Assembly: GCA_903772945.1 (NCBI GenBank) | Contig: CAICTM010000521.1 | Span: 1 to 62,027 of the forward strand | Reading direction: 5' to 3' | Length of the DNA: 62,027 bases | Origin: Seminavis robusta | Taxonomy: Eukaryota > Bacillariophyta > Bacillariophyceae > Naviculales > Naviculaceae | Shown here: positions 44,303 to 54,457 of the stretch, in pieces | Layout: the number at the start of each line of letters is the position of its first letter | Numbering within the stretch: the first letter of the stretch is position 1 | Notes under the pieces: generated by a model | Seen by the model: only the letters and a program-made list of their open reading frames with translations | Database searches by the model: none | Told to the model about the DNA's origin: nothing | Program-made: the position numbers and the translations under genes

Positions 44303-45691
44303 ATGCAAGTCGGAAAGGAAACAATGACGATCAGCAACAACCATGTCAACAGCGTGCTCTCTATAGGCTTTGCGTATGAAGGCAATGGAATCTCCCCGTA
44401 TGTCTCTTTTTTGGGACTGTCCAACAGCATTCTTCGATGCGTTGGCCATCCAGCGACGGGGCTAGCTCCGTCATCACCGACGAACAGTCGAGCTAGCCAT
44501 AGCCAAAATGTGTCTGTGTCAAAGACAACGATTGTAACTCAAAAGATCACCCAATGCATTGTGGAACATCCTTTGTTCCAGTGGATTTCAAACTTTGCAC
44601 AACACATTTGTGATCACCCTCAGGAATCGGTTGCGATTGCTGGTGTCACCATCTTGGCCGTCTGTTGTGGAACTGGTATCGCGTCCTGGATCGGACAACC
44701 AAGCAAAACCGTGCAACGAATTGGTTTGACAGTCGACACTGGATGTACCAAACAATTGCGAGACGCGAAGCGAGCGTTGTCACGACACTCGCATTGCTTG
44801 CAAGAAGTTTCCATCGAGGTTGATGCAAGTGCCCGTCCAACACTCCCGACAGACATTGTGCTGCAACTCTCACAACTGCCAAAGCTGGTAATCCTCCATC
44901 TCCAAGGTCCAGAAAAGAAGGCCGTGTTTATCGATGCGGCTTGTTTGGCCATGGTTTTGGACGGTGCCTCCGGATTGCAATCGCTCCATTTGTTACATTG
45001 CCTTACTCAGCTTCACAACGACAACGAAGGTGTTCTGGTGGGTGCTTTCCGTCGCCATGTTGTCTTGCAAAAGCTGATTCTGGATGACTTTCAAGTGATT
45101 GGAAAGCCAGTACTCATAGGAGTAGGCAATAGAGTTGAACATTCCTGGTTCACAGCCATCTTTCGACACCAAGAAGATCAACCGGCCAACAACACTTTGC
45201 AAGAACTCCAGGTTCGCTCGGGTTGGTCTCGGGGCAGTACATGTGATTTGATTGTCATGCTGGGCGAGAGTTCCAGTCTGAAGAGGTTGACACTCCGTCT
45301 GTGGTCAAACACCCCGTCGGCCCGCTCAATGAACAAGCTGCCAGAAGACAATGCTTGGTATGTCGTTCCACTAGTGTCTGCCTTGGGCACGCTCGAGGAG
45401 CTTGTCATTGAATCTGCGCCGTTGGATTTGGCTACAGTCCAGGCATTGTCCGATGCCATGGAACGCAACCATCATCTGAAGCGGTTCGACTTTGCTTCTA
45501 ACTACCTTTCGGACCGCCGGCTCTCGCAGCTGGGACGGAACATAGAGACTTGCCTCGATCTCAACCGCCAAGGCCGTGCTCAATTGGTAACACGAGCTGA
45601 TTGGATTCACCGGGTGCTTGCCAACCATGGCGACCACATCGACGTTGCATTCTTCGTCTTGCAGAGGAACGTGCATCTGTTCTTTCCGTGA
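44303..45691 (+). CDS. Leucine-rich repeat protein with one membrane segment
   Basis: The 462-aa intronless ORF starts at ATG 44303. Residues about 108-128 (SVAIAGVTILAVCCGTGIASW) form one hydrophobic segment. The C-terminal 300 residues carry irregular RNI-like leucine-rich repeats of the kind found in F-box and ribonuclease-inhibitor proteins (LPKLVILHLQG, LQSLHLLHCL, LQKLILDDFQVIG, LQELQVRSGW, LKRLTLRLW, LEELVIESAPL, LKRFDFASNYLSD). No F-box is visible. LRR proteins of this shape in diatoms are numerous and mostly uncharacterised; a protein-protein interaction role is likely. The gene is divergent from the type II membrane protein gene, with about 300 bp between starts. Confidence 0.78.
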   Translation: MQVGKETMTISNNHVNSVLSIGFAYEGNGISPYVSFLGLSNSILRCVGHPATGLAPSSPTNSRASHSQNVSVSKTTIVTQKITQCIVEHPLFQWISNFAQHICDHPQESVAIAGVTILAVCCGTGIASWIGQPSKTVQRIGLTVDTGCTKQLRDAKRALSRHSHCLQEVSIEVDASARPTLPTDIVLQLSQLPKLVILHLQGPEKKAVFIDAACLAMVLDGASGLQSLHLLHCLTQLHNDNEGVLVGAFRRHVVLQKLILDDFQVIGKPVLIGVGNRVEHSWFTAIFRHQEDQPANNTLQELQVRSGWSRGSTCDLIVMLGESSSLKRLTLRLWSNTPSARSMNKLPEDNAWYVVPLVSALGTLEELVIESAPLDLATVQALSDAMERNHHLKRFDFASNYLSDRRLSQLGRNIETCLDLNRQGRAQLVTRADWIHRVLANHGDHIDVAFFVLQRNVHLFFP

Positions 45692-45874
45692 GCTGTTGGG
45701 GTCAAGCGATAGCAATCCTCCTCTTTAAGATCCTCAACCAAACAAGTAACATCTCATCCTCACAAGACCAAAGTCCCAATTGCTCGGACCACCGAAATTG
45801 GCACAATTCTGCTTACACTGGCGACCAGCTAGTACAATCGATAAAAAGTTAGTCATCATCACAATCGTTTCTAT

Positions 45875-46780
45875 TTATCCTCCTAGGCTGTAGGGCATGG
45901 CATCGTTGAGTCCGTTCTGCATCTGTTCCAATATCAGGTCTCTGATGTCACCAGCAAATCCCTCGTTGCCAATTTCTACCAAGGGCTCATCTGCATCCAG
46001 AGTGACCCAGTCGGTCCAAGTCCCAATCTGAGCGACAATGGACTGGTATCCCACAGTAAAGGATTGAATTGTTGCGGCATTGAGTTGACTGGAGGCTTGG
46101 AAGTCGTAAATGTTATTCGTCTCTCCCTCCAACTTTATCCTCACGGTGGCTGTTGGGGACACGATCACACTGTCCCCCGCCAGTGATTCTTCAAAAGTAA
46201 AATTACAAAATGTCTTGGCCAGAGTGGCTACCGTGGCTGCTGTAAAGTTGACAAAATTTGCGTCGACATCCCAAACGCCCTCCCACGTGGTGACAGCTGC
46301 CCCGGGAATGATGGAAAAGGGTGGAAGATTGATGTTGGCCGTGCCGGGTACCAGCTCGAGACTGTTGACCTGCATGGTGCCCATACCGGTAACCACCCCA
46401 ATAGCATAGGTAGCAACGACAATGGCGGTAGTGTGGTTGCAAAAAGTTCTGTTGACGTTGAGATCCAATTCTCCCTGATCTTCCAAAGTGCTGTAGTTGA
46501 TGTCGACCGGGTCCATGTTTTCCTTGGCGAGGTTCTGAACTTCGTCTGCCAACTCGGGGACAAACAGATCAACCAAACTATTCAAGACGAGTGCATCCAA
46601 TTGGAGGAATCGGTGGAATTCATTTCCGACAGCAGTACCAGTAGTGGTCGCGGCAAGCGATGATGCTTTCTCATTGGGTTCCGGACTGGCCACGGGGCGA
46701 AGGTGAGAATCGCTGGCACCGGTGCCAATCAACAGAGCAAACACCAACAACTTGACAATCATCGTATCTTTTATCTTCAT
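45875..46780 (-). CDS. Secreted TULIP-like protein, tandem copy 1
   Basis: I start at ATG 46780 (301 aa). A signal peptide (IVKLLVFALLIGTGAS) is followed by a short linker. A domain of about 230 residues then shares its order of motifs with the neighbour at 47128-47976: an amphipathic leucine-rich helix (LDALVLNSLVDLFVPEL), GVVTGMGTMQVNSLELVPGT, a W.G.W.V strand (WEGVWDVDANF), and a final amphipathic helix (RDLILEQMQNGLNDAMPYSL). Helices at both ends around a long curved beta-sheet suggest the TULIP lipid-binding fold (BPI/LBP-type), but this is inference from pattern only. Only two Cys remain in the mature domain. It is probably secreted. Function is unknown. Confidence 0.8.
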   Translation of the reverse strand: MKIKDTMIVKLLVFALLIGTGASDSHLRPVASPEPNEKASSLAATTTGTAVGNEFHRFLQLDALVLNSLVDLFVPELADEVQNLAKENMDPVDINYSTLEDQGELDLNVNRTFCNHTTAIVVATYAIGVVTGMGTMQVNSLELVPGTANINLPPFSIIPGAAVTTWEGVWDVDANFVNFTAATVATLAKTFCNFTFEESLAGDSVIVSPTATVRIKLEGETNNIYDFQASSQLNAATIQSFTVGYQSIVAQIGTWTDWVTLDADEPLVEIGNEGFAGDIRDLILEQMQNGLNDAMPYSLGG

Positions 46781-47127
46781 TGTCAATGTCTCTTCTCCTT
46801 CCGAGATGGTTACAAGAAGAATGAAACTTTTAGATCACGGCTTCCCACCCAGGTTCAGTACGGTACTCTGTGGCAGGTGGTACTGTACGTACGGAGACCC
46901 AAAATGTTGCCGTTCACAAATCTCGCCTAAATTACAAAGCCTCCCACATGGAAACCAGTTGGCTGATCCGCTCTGTTCTAACCTTCCCACACCTTTTCTA
47001 GTTTTGGGTTCCTGCTTTCTAGCTAGCTCTGGCCACCAACGCCAACAAGAAATCATATATTCACCTCTAGACTTTTTACATTGGGCTACTTTCTGCTGCT
47101 GGCTGGACTAGCTGCTTCTTGCATAAT
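46781..47127. other. Spacer between the tandem paralogs
   Basis: It contains the promoter of the gene at 45875-46780 and the 3' UTR of the upstream copy. GTACTGTACGTACGG occurs near 46885. No gene is supported. Confidence 0.6.
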
Positions 47128-47976
47128 TTACTGCTGCAACGAGATGGGGAGCTGCTCTGTCAATGCTTGATTCAATAGATCCACAATGCGTGGTTCCAGT
47201 TCATTCACCAGCTGATTGAGCAAAAAGGAATCAAAGGAATTGCCCAATGCAAAGTCCGGAATGAGGGTTCCACCAAGTTCAATACCCGCATCGACCGCTC
47301 CAAACTCCAAGTCAATGGTTTCCGCTTGTGCCGTGGTGATTTCACTGGTGGATGTCAATAGAATCAAATTGTCCGTATCGCCTCCCATGGTCAAGGAAGC
47401 TTGCAAGGAGGGAGTTTGGAGGGTGGTGGTACCGGTCACCTTTTGTTCCAAAGGGATACCGCAGGCTTGTGCACTCAATGTGACACTGGTTTCTGCCGTC
47501 AAGCTATCCAAGGTGGCATTGACCAGCCAGGTGCCACTCCATGTGGCCGACGGTGTGAGGATGTTTTGCATGCCAATGTTGATGTTTTCCGTGCCGGGTA
47601 CCAGTTCCAAAGAATTGACTTGAATGGAACTGAGGCCTGAAATGTAGCCCAGTCCATAAGTGATGGAAGCAGAGCTTTGGCATGTGACAAGTCCATTGGG
47701 TGGAAGTGCCAGCTCCAATTCTTCGGTTTGAATGGTGGTTTCTTGGCCCAAATAAATGGGGTCAAAGTTATCGCCCAAGACACCTTGCAAAAGATCATCA
47801 ATTTGTGGTTCAAAGAATGTCCCAATGAGTCCATTGAGCAGATCAGCATTGATTAGTTGCAAGTTTCGTGCTTGCTGATCTTCCTGCTTTAGTTCGTCCT
47901 GGGCAGAAGTAGTGCTTCGAAGGTTGGCTGCTTGTGTAGCAGCTAGAAAAGAGAGGAGCAAGGCAAAGGTCTTCAT
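47128..47976 (-). CDS. Secreted TULIP-like protein, tandem copy 2
   Basis: The 282-aa ORF starts at ATG 47976 and has a clear signal peptide (KTFALLLSFLAATQAANLR). The mature domain aligns in order with the protein at 45875-46780. LLNGLIGTFFEPQIDDLLQG pairs with its first helix, SGLSSIQVNSLELVPGTENI with VTGMGTMQVNSLELVPGT, WSGTWLVNATLD with WEGVWDVDANF, and the closing helix VDLLNQALTEQLPISL with RDLILEQMQNGLNDAMPYSL. The two genes are in tandem on one strand and are clearly duplicates, although most positions have diverged. Secretion is well supported. A lipid or hydrophobic ligand is only suggested by the fold guess. Confidence 0.83.
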   Translation of the reverse strand: MKTFALLLSFLAATQAANLRSTTSAQDELKQEDQQARNLQLINADLLNGLIGTFFEPQIDDLLQGVLGDNFDPIYLGQETTIQTEELELALPPNGLVTCQSSASITYGLGYISGLSSIQVNSLELVPGTENINIGMQNILTPSATWSGTWLVNATLDSLTAETSVTLSAQACGIPLEQKVTGTTTLQTPSLQASLTMGGDTDNLILLTSTSEITTAQAETIDLEFGAVDAGIELGGTLIPDFALGNSFDSFLLNQLVNELEPRIVDLLNQALTEQLPISLQQ

Positions 47977-48754
47977 TTTTGTATAGTAGACGGATAGTTG
48001 GTTGGGTGTTCAAGTGAGTTCGTTGCAATTAAAATTGTGAGCTTGTTGGATTTGTGAGCCTCTCCCTCTCCTCTCTCTTTTCTGTTCTAGCTAGCTACGT
48101 ACTGGTACCCAATCTTGCCAAAGCTTATTAATGTACAGTATGCATTTTCGTATCCGGCCAGCCATCGACCATGTCCATCGTTTCAAACGCGGTGGCAGCA
48201 TTGGTACTGACCCATGCGGCCATGGGCTAACCAGCTTCGAAAGAAGCATCCGAGGCGGACCTGGATGCGGAGCCAGCGGCGCTGTCTCCGAAAACACGAT
48301 CGATGGCTTTTGAGTCCCATTACATTGAGCAAGTGTGCTACCGGTATGAGCAAGGATCTTCCCACGAACTCTCAAAGATACCGGACCCACGTCCTTTTCG
48401 TCCTCCCAAAGGGGATGAGCAAACTTGCCATGGCTCTGTGTTGAATTTGTTAGAGCGTTTTTGTAAAAATTGTGTGCCCTAAGCCAATCTTTTACTTTGG
48501 CTGTTTTTCTCTATTGGATTTGATTGGATTGCATTGGATTAGATTGGATGCATTGAATTACAGTTTACATATAAAATAACAGTACTAATTGGAATCCAAT
48601 TCAATCCAATTCAATGCAATCCAATCCAATCTAATCCAATTAAATTTATCTTCTGGCAAAAATACGAATTTCGTCTTTTTAACTGATTTTAGCGAGTCAC
48701 ATCCATTACAATACAAGGCTATTGCAAGATTTGCCCATCCCAAAGGCACCAAAA
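47977..48754. other. Intergenic with a foldback sequence
   Basis: No gene is supported. The region carries TCTCTCC-type pyrimidine repeats at 48058-48085 and the inverted repeat listed at 48513-48641. Confidence 0.6.
48513..48641. repeat. Large imperfect inverted repeat made of ATTGGATT units
   Basis: The left arm (48513-48560) is a run of ATTGGATT/GATTGGATGCATTGAATT. The right arm (48586-48641) is its reverse complement (AATTCAATGCAATCCAATCC). They surround an A/T-rich loop of about 25 nt. It could form a long hairpin and resembles a foldback or MITE-like element. It is non-coding. Confidence 0.85.
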
Positions 48755-49928
48755 AGACAAGCTCCTTCTATCCGCTCCCACCTGAAAGGACACCGGAGGT
48801 GTAATAGATATACCGGGCGAGCTGACTTAAAATATGGGCCGGCATATTAATATTGTTGAAGTTTGGCTGAAGGTAGTGTCATTAGATTTTTCCGTCTGAG
48901 AAAGTGCGTGGTAGCTTACGGAGAGCTTAGAGGTGTGCAACATGAGACGTTAGATTTTTCCTCTGAGCAAGTGGCGTGGTAGCTTACGGGAGCTTAGAGG
49001 TGTGCAACATGAGACGTTAGATTTTTCCGTCTGAGAAAGTGGCGGTAGCTTACGGAGTTAGAGGTGTGCAAATGTGAGGAAAATATTCGGATCCGTTGCT
49101 ATAAAAGAGAATGTGTAAGAAATGTGGGGGCCCAAGAGAGGGGGCCTCGGTTTTAGTTAAACTCTAACCCTAAGGATAACCAACCAACCAAAACCAACCA
49201 ACCACCACCACAAAAAGGACACCGGAGGTGAATAATATACCGGGCGAGCTGAATTAAAAGATGGGCCGGCATAATAATATTGTTAAAGTTTGGCTGAAGG
49301 TAGTGTCATTAGATTTTTCCGTCTGAGAAAGAGGCGTGGTAGCTTACGGGAGTTTAGGGGGTGCAACATGAGACGTTAGATTTTTCCATCTGAAAAATGG
49401 CGTGGTAGCTTACGGGAGTTTTAGGTTGCAACGTGAGACGTAAGATTTTTCCGTCTGAGAAAGTGGCGTGGTAGCTTACGGAGTTTAGAGGTGTGCAACG
49501 TGAGACGTAAGATTTTTCCATCTGAGAAGAGGCCTGGTAGCTTACAAGAGTTTAGAGGTGTGCAAGGCCAGTCATTAGATTTTTCCATCTGAGAAAGTGG
49601 GTGGTAGCTTACGGGAGTTTAGAGGTGTGCAATGAGAGTTAGATTTTCCATCTGAGAAAGTGGCGTGGTAGCTTACGGGAGTTTAGAGGTGGGCATCATG
49701 AGGAAAATTTAGGATCCGTTGCTACCGTATGTTTATTATGAGAACGCGTGAGAACGAGGGGTTGAAGTAAATCTCTAACCCTAAGGATAACCAACCAACC
49801 AAACCCACCACCACCACAATAAACGGGGTCAGAGATCACCGGGGTCTGCCCGGTATATTAAACGGGGTCAGAGATCACCGGGGTCTGCCCGGTATATAGA
49901 CAAGCTCCTTCTATCCGCTCCCACCTGA
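48755..49928. repeat. Compound repeat bounded by identical 31-bp direct repeats
   Basis: The 31-bp sequences at 48755-48785 and 49898-49928 are identical (they begin AGACAAGCTCCTTC). The 1.1 kb between them consists of a larger unit present twice (from GGACACCGGAGGTG to ACCCTAAGGATAACCAACC). Each unit contains a minisatellite of about 67 bp (AGATTTTTCC.TCTGAGAAAG, GTGGTAGCTTACGG, AGAGGTGTGCAA), three copies in the first and six in the second. Two identical 39-bp copies of a unit beginning AAACGGGGTCAGAGATCACC close the array (49821-49859 and 49860-49898). ATATACCGGGC near the left end appears inverted (GCCCGGTATAT) at the right end. The array ends 75 bp before the GH125 start codon. Confidence 0.92.
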
Positions 49929-50003
49929 TCTTTGCTGTCTCTTGCTGCTGTATCTGTTGACCAGCTAGTAGCTTCGTGGCTGTCTCTTGCTGTATCATAC
50001 AGG

Positions 50004-51954
50004 ATGCTGAACCGTCGAGGACGCAGCAGTGACAATGATCTTTCGGAAGCTCCCGTGAGTGGTGCTCCTTCCACCAACGGTAGCACGGGTAATAATCAAA
50101 AGATGCCGGGAGGCGCCCTGAAAGATGTACCCATCCTACCCAAGGATCGTCGAAAACGACGCAAGGAGAAATTGCGCAAACGCAAAGGTGGCAAGACCCT
50201 GAGAGCTTGGATTCCCATTTGTTTCGTCATTTTCTACGTTTTAGTGGTTGTGGCCAGTTTGTCCCTCTTGGCCAGATATTTCTTGAAATCTACTTCTTCC
50301 ACTACTACTAAAACATCAACCACTACTACATCCAATCATGCAGCCATTTCCACTCCATCATCATTATCATCATCTGGTGGACGTAATAATCCCATCTTAT
50401 CGGCTGCATACCCCAAAATATTACGCAATCCACACGAGTATCCTCCCTTATCTCAAGCTGCCATTGACATGTGCACGCGCACGTTATGGCACACGATTGA
50501 AACCACCACCATTGTCTTGCCCGACGGCGAAACGTTTATTCATACGGGAGACATTGACGATTTATGGCTCCGCGATTCGGCCGCTCAAGTCCATCCCCTC
50601 CTGGTACCCCTCTTTGGTCCCAATCGCACCCAAGCACTTGTGGCGTTAGATCCCAAATTGGATCGCATCGTGTCCGGTTTGATTGCACGAACGGCCACGT
50701 ATATTCGACACGACCCGTACGCCAATGCCTTTCGCATTGACGATTCCTACATCTTTTCCGCCGCGCAGAAAAGAATGGGACGACACGATCTCATTTCTAC
50801 ATGGAACTACGAACTCGATAGTTTTGGGTTCTGGATGCGGATGGTATACTATTATTGGAAACAATCATCTTCTGACACTGCAAAAAGTGTCATTTTCTTG
50901 GAACGCGTCCAACAAGCTGCCGATATCATGGTGGATGTCTGGAAATCGGAACAACAACACGAAAATGACCAGTATCCCACGGGGCCGTTATTGGACTGTC
51001 TCAATTGCAACAAACCCTATCGATATCCCGGATTGGCACGCAATGGCAAAGGATCTCCCACCAATGCGTCGTCGGGTCTCACATGGACGGGATTCCGACC
51101 CAGTGATGACGAATGTCAGTACGGGTACCTCATTCCCTCCAATATGCTTGCCGTCGTCGCCTTGGAGTATATTGTCGAAATGGCATCTGCTGGTGGGCCG
51201 TGGCATAATAATAACCCTGCCTTGGCACTCAAAGCACAACAATTGGCACACGAAATTCAAAACGGCATTGAAACACACGGTATTGTGAATCATCCCCGGC
51301 ATGGGAAGATCTATGCCTACGAAGTGGATGGATTGGGGAATAGTCTATTAATGGACGATGCCAATGTCCCATCCTTACTCTCCATCCCCTACTTGGGATA
51401 CAAACACTACGATCCACAAATATACGAAAACACGAAACGATTCATTTTCAGCAATGACAATCCAACGTTCCAATCGGGAAGCAATGCCATGACGGGACCC
51501 ATTCAAGGATACGGGTCGCCACACATGAAGGCCGCCATTGCCCACAATATATGGCCCATGTCGCTCGCCGTGCAGGGATTGACCAGTTCCGATACACAAG
51601 AAAAGGCAAAACTCGTCGAAACGTTGGTGGCGGCATCGGCCGGAACCGGATGGATGCACGAATCATTTGACGTTCGAAATCCAAGGAAATTTACTCGATC
51701 GTACGTATACAATATGGTAGCGCCACTTTAATTCAATGTGTTGCCAATGGAAATTTAGATTCATTCACGGACTCATGCACTTTGCCTTTTTCTTTTTGTC
51801 GTTGCTGTACAGCTGGTTCTGTTGGGCCGATTCACTCTTTGCCGAGTTGGTCTTGTCCATAACCGATCAATGTCCCCAATTGGCGCACAAATACAGAGTC
51901 ATGGAATGGAGGGATACCAATTTGGTGGAGGGAGGAATATATGCCGAGGATTAG
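50004..51954 (+). CDS. GH125 family alpha-mannosidase, type II membrane protein
   Basis: Exons 50004-51700 and 51813-51954 with a 112-nt GT-AG intron give 612 aa. I start at ATG 50004; the frame extends upstream only with non-ATG codons. A basic cytosolic tail (RRKRRKEKLRKRKGGK) precedes one membrane anchor (WIPICFVIFYVLVVVASLSLL) and a Ser/Thr stem, the usual Golgi type II layout. The (alpha/alpha)6 catalytic domain shows the GH125 motifs TGDIDDLWLRDSAAQVHPLL, FRPSDDECQYGYLIPSNM, DDANVPSLLSIPYLGY and GTGWMHESFDVRNPRKFTR. The second exon restores the conserved end RSWFCWADSLFAEL, which the unspliced frame replaces with an unrelated nonapeptide. Family members are metal-independent exo-alpha-1,6-mannosidases; the role here would be glycan trimming. 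The promoter region is occupied by a repeat array. Confidence 0.92.
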
Positions 51955-52915
51955 CTGCTGTAAACGATAGATGCATGAGGACAAGAAGTCAACAATACAG
52001 TATGCAGTCTTGCGCGAGTTCATCGACGGCTTGCCCTTTTGGTTCTTTGCCCCTCTTGAAGGAATGCTGCAATCGCAATGGCAATTTAGGGTTCATGACT
52101 TCGATTTCTCCTCTCTTGCTGATGGGGGGCTCGTGAGTACTATGGGGAACTCTCAAGACCAACCTTCCGATCACATTCCTGTTGTCTGCACCATTGCAGC
52201 GATAGAAAATCCGTTCAAAAAGATGAAGGGACACACGACAAGTGCTTTCAACTGTAGAGGCGGCTCGAGGGGCCGTTCTTCTAGCTTGCTAGTAGATAGA
52301 TTGTCTCAGTTGTATCCATTTATTTGTTCCACCTATAATGCTGGGGGGGGGGGACAGATTATAGCCGGACTCGTCGCTCGAGCTAGGTGGGCAAGCTCAC
52401 AAATTGCAGGAACCTACGGGGCTATTGACTTCTTGACTTAACTTTGTTCTGCTTTTTGTTGGGCCAAGATGCTTTGAAGAACCGAGCTGAGGCAGAAGTT
52501 CCAAGTCTATCCACAACACATTTTTTCAAGAAGAACAGTGGCTCAATAACTTCCATCGTTCCAGAACTAGCTTTCCAAGCTTCAATCAATCCGGTTGACA
52601 TGTTGCATTTCAGGTAGGGTATTCCAGGAAATGCCGTGTCACGCATCTGCTTTCCATTCCAACATTCAGACATATTGATGCTCTTACTCTGACACACATT
52701 CTCTTCACATACAGCGATGGATTCCTCTACCTGATGCGAGGAAGCTCGAAGTAGTTCTTGTGTGTTTTGGTAGTGACCATGTTTTTCATACCAAGCTTTG
52801 GCCAAGTCGGAATCAGCAACGCTTGGAAAGATGCGATCGAATCCTGTGTCCGGAGGCACTTCTGCATGACCTAACAAATCAGTCGGGAAAAGTCCAGTGA
52901 TTGCTGCTACACCGA
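51955..52915. other. Intergenic, with one uncertain minus-strand frame
   Basis: A 188-codon minus-strand frame (52422-52988) begins at a non-ATG codon and contains Cys-bearing phrases (WNGKQMRDTAFPGIPYLKC, FFLKKCVVDRL). It may be the distal part of the decayed retroelement next door. A run of nine or more G lies near 52344. No intact gene is supported. Confidence 0.45.
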
Positions 52916-53697
52916 TCACAAAATGAACAGATAACCTCCCCACAGTAAGTATTCCACAAACATGATGTTGTCGGTACAACTGGCACACTGTTGGATCAGT
53001 TGGAAGGTAAAGGAGTCAGCAGAGGACATGGCAGTCAGAAGTGTCTCACCTGTAAGAGCAACATATGGCATACCACCAAGGATAGAAGAATCCAACGGCC
53101 AGCTGAGAGACAAGTTCACCCGCACCGTACACACCGTGTAAGCTATTCTGCTGGATTTTACAAGCATCCTCATCAGCAGGGAGAGTTTTGAATAACATTG
53201 TGTTTTCCAAATTACCCCCCTCAAGTACAAGAGCTTCATATTGAATTTGTTCAAGAGAGACGGTGTGTGAATGTGAATCCTGCCAGTTGAGTGGTGGGAA
53301 CTCTTGAGACAGGGAGACAATGTGGTGATGAAAGTCTGTTTTGTTGGAAGGCCAAGGGTAGCATGCTGCAATTTGCCAATAATTGACTGAAACTCTGTAG
53401 TGGCACATGACTTGTGGTGAATGATATGTCTGATAGCTTGGAGCATTTTCTCAATTTTGGGAGTGAGGAGTTGCATAGTGCGTCCAAATCCATTATCAAA
53501 GATCCATCCAAGAATATTCTTTTCGACATTCCAAACACCCTCGCAATGATCAACAAGGAGCTTCTTTTGCGAGATAGGGTCCTCACCTGCATGACCAGTG
53601 CTATCAGATGTTGGAAAGAGCTCATGTGCAGCATGCAGTGAGGCTCTGGAATGATGTCTCGCCATGGCCTATCTGTGCTACCGTATGTAGGAATCAA
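52916..53697 (-). pseudogene. Decayed retroelement reverse transcriptase/RNase H fragment
   Basis: Minus-strand phrases resemble the connection between reverse transcriptase and RNase H of retrotransposons. Frame one has KKILGW-like NVEKNILGWIFDNGF, then RTMQLLTPKIEKMLQAI and SIIGKLQHATLGLPTKQTF. Another frame supplies DACKIQQNSLHGVYGAG. A third starts upstream. The pieces lie in all three frames, so several indels have accumulated. No long terminal repeats are obvious. The class (DIRS-, Copia- or Gypsy-like) cannot be decided. Confidence 0.5.
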
Positions 53698-54457
53698 CCA
53701 CCAGTCTTAGTAACGAAAAACGAATAAATGAATGAATAGCGTGGTGGAAAAGGAACAGCCAAATCCCTGGGTCTGGCTAGAAGCACGATCAAGAAGATCT
53801 ATGGAGATGTGATATCCATGATCTTGGGCAATGCTACCTTTCTCTTTCCAGAACAATAACTTGAGAGCCAGCTACCAGTAGCCAACCCCTTCTTGTCTGA
53901 CACCGTCTGACCAACGAAATATCAACAGCCTTGGCTGGCTTGAGTTTTGGAAGATACCCCTCGCCATCACAGTGCACAGTCATCCAAACCTACCATCGAG
54001 ATGAGCTACCACTCAAATGAGCAGCCATCCGTCTCAGCCACTTGCTCCATTATTGTTACCAGTACAGCTCTTCAGTAGCGTACCTATAGGGTTGTAGCAC
54101 GAGCAGGCCCAGAAGCCATCTTGCCCACAAGTCAATCCATTCAGAAACAAGAATGCGGGAAGGCATCACAGTCTACATGTGGGGACAGAGTGTAGGACCG
54201 AGCCACATGTAAGGTAGTATTTGTTTTCTTCCAAACCATGGCCGTTGCGATGAAGCGGTTCAAGTAGCTTTCGAGTTGAGGAGCAGCCATAGTTCGTGTT
54301 GAAAATAATGCTAATAAGTTCCATTAAACATGCACCTTTTGCCCAGCCTGACTTGCGTTTCCTCTCTGGGGTGTCGATCTCTAATAGAAGAAGCTTCAGC
54401 TTGCAGGGTATCAAAAGGGACAAACAAACCACACCATACAGGTATCTTCCGAGACTC
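53698..54457. other. Intergenic, downstream flank of the LRAT gene
   Basis: It contains the first copy of a diverged direct repeat (53921-54110). A 103-codon minus-strand frame at 54166-54477 overlaps the LRAT gene end and has no distinct features. Confidence 0.5.
53921..54110. repeat. Diverged direct repeat, copy A
   Basis: It shares TCAACAGCCTTGGCTGGCTTGA, TTTGGAA, and TACAGCTCTTCAGTAG.GT.CC with copy B at 55783-56020. Together they flank the LRAT-domain gene. Confidence 0.65.

Noticed and set aside
49140..49800. Telomere-like sequence (CTCTAACCCTAAGG)
   Set aside because: Only a single CCCTAA unit occurs in each copy, so it is not a telomeric array.
48755..49928. CRISPR array
   Set aside because: The repeats are long, diverged and nested, without unique spacers of equal length, and the genome is eukaryotic.
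52422..52988. 188-codon minus-strand frame as a gene
   Set aside because: Non-ATG start and position next to a decayed retroelement; the evidence is too weak for a CDS call.
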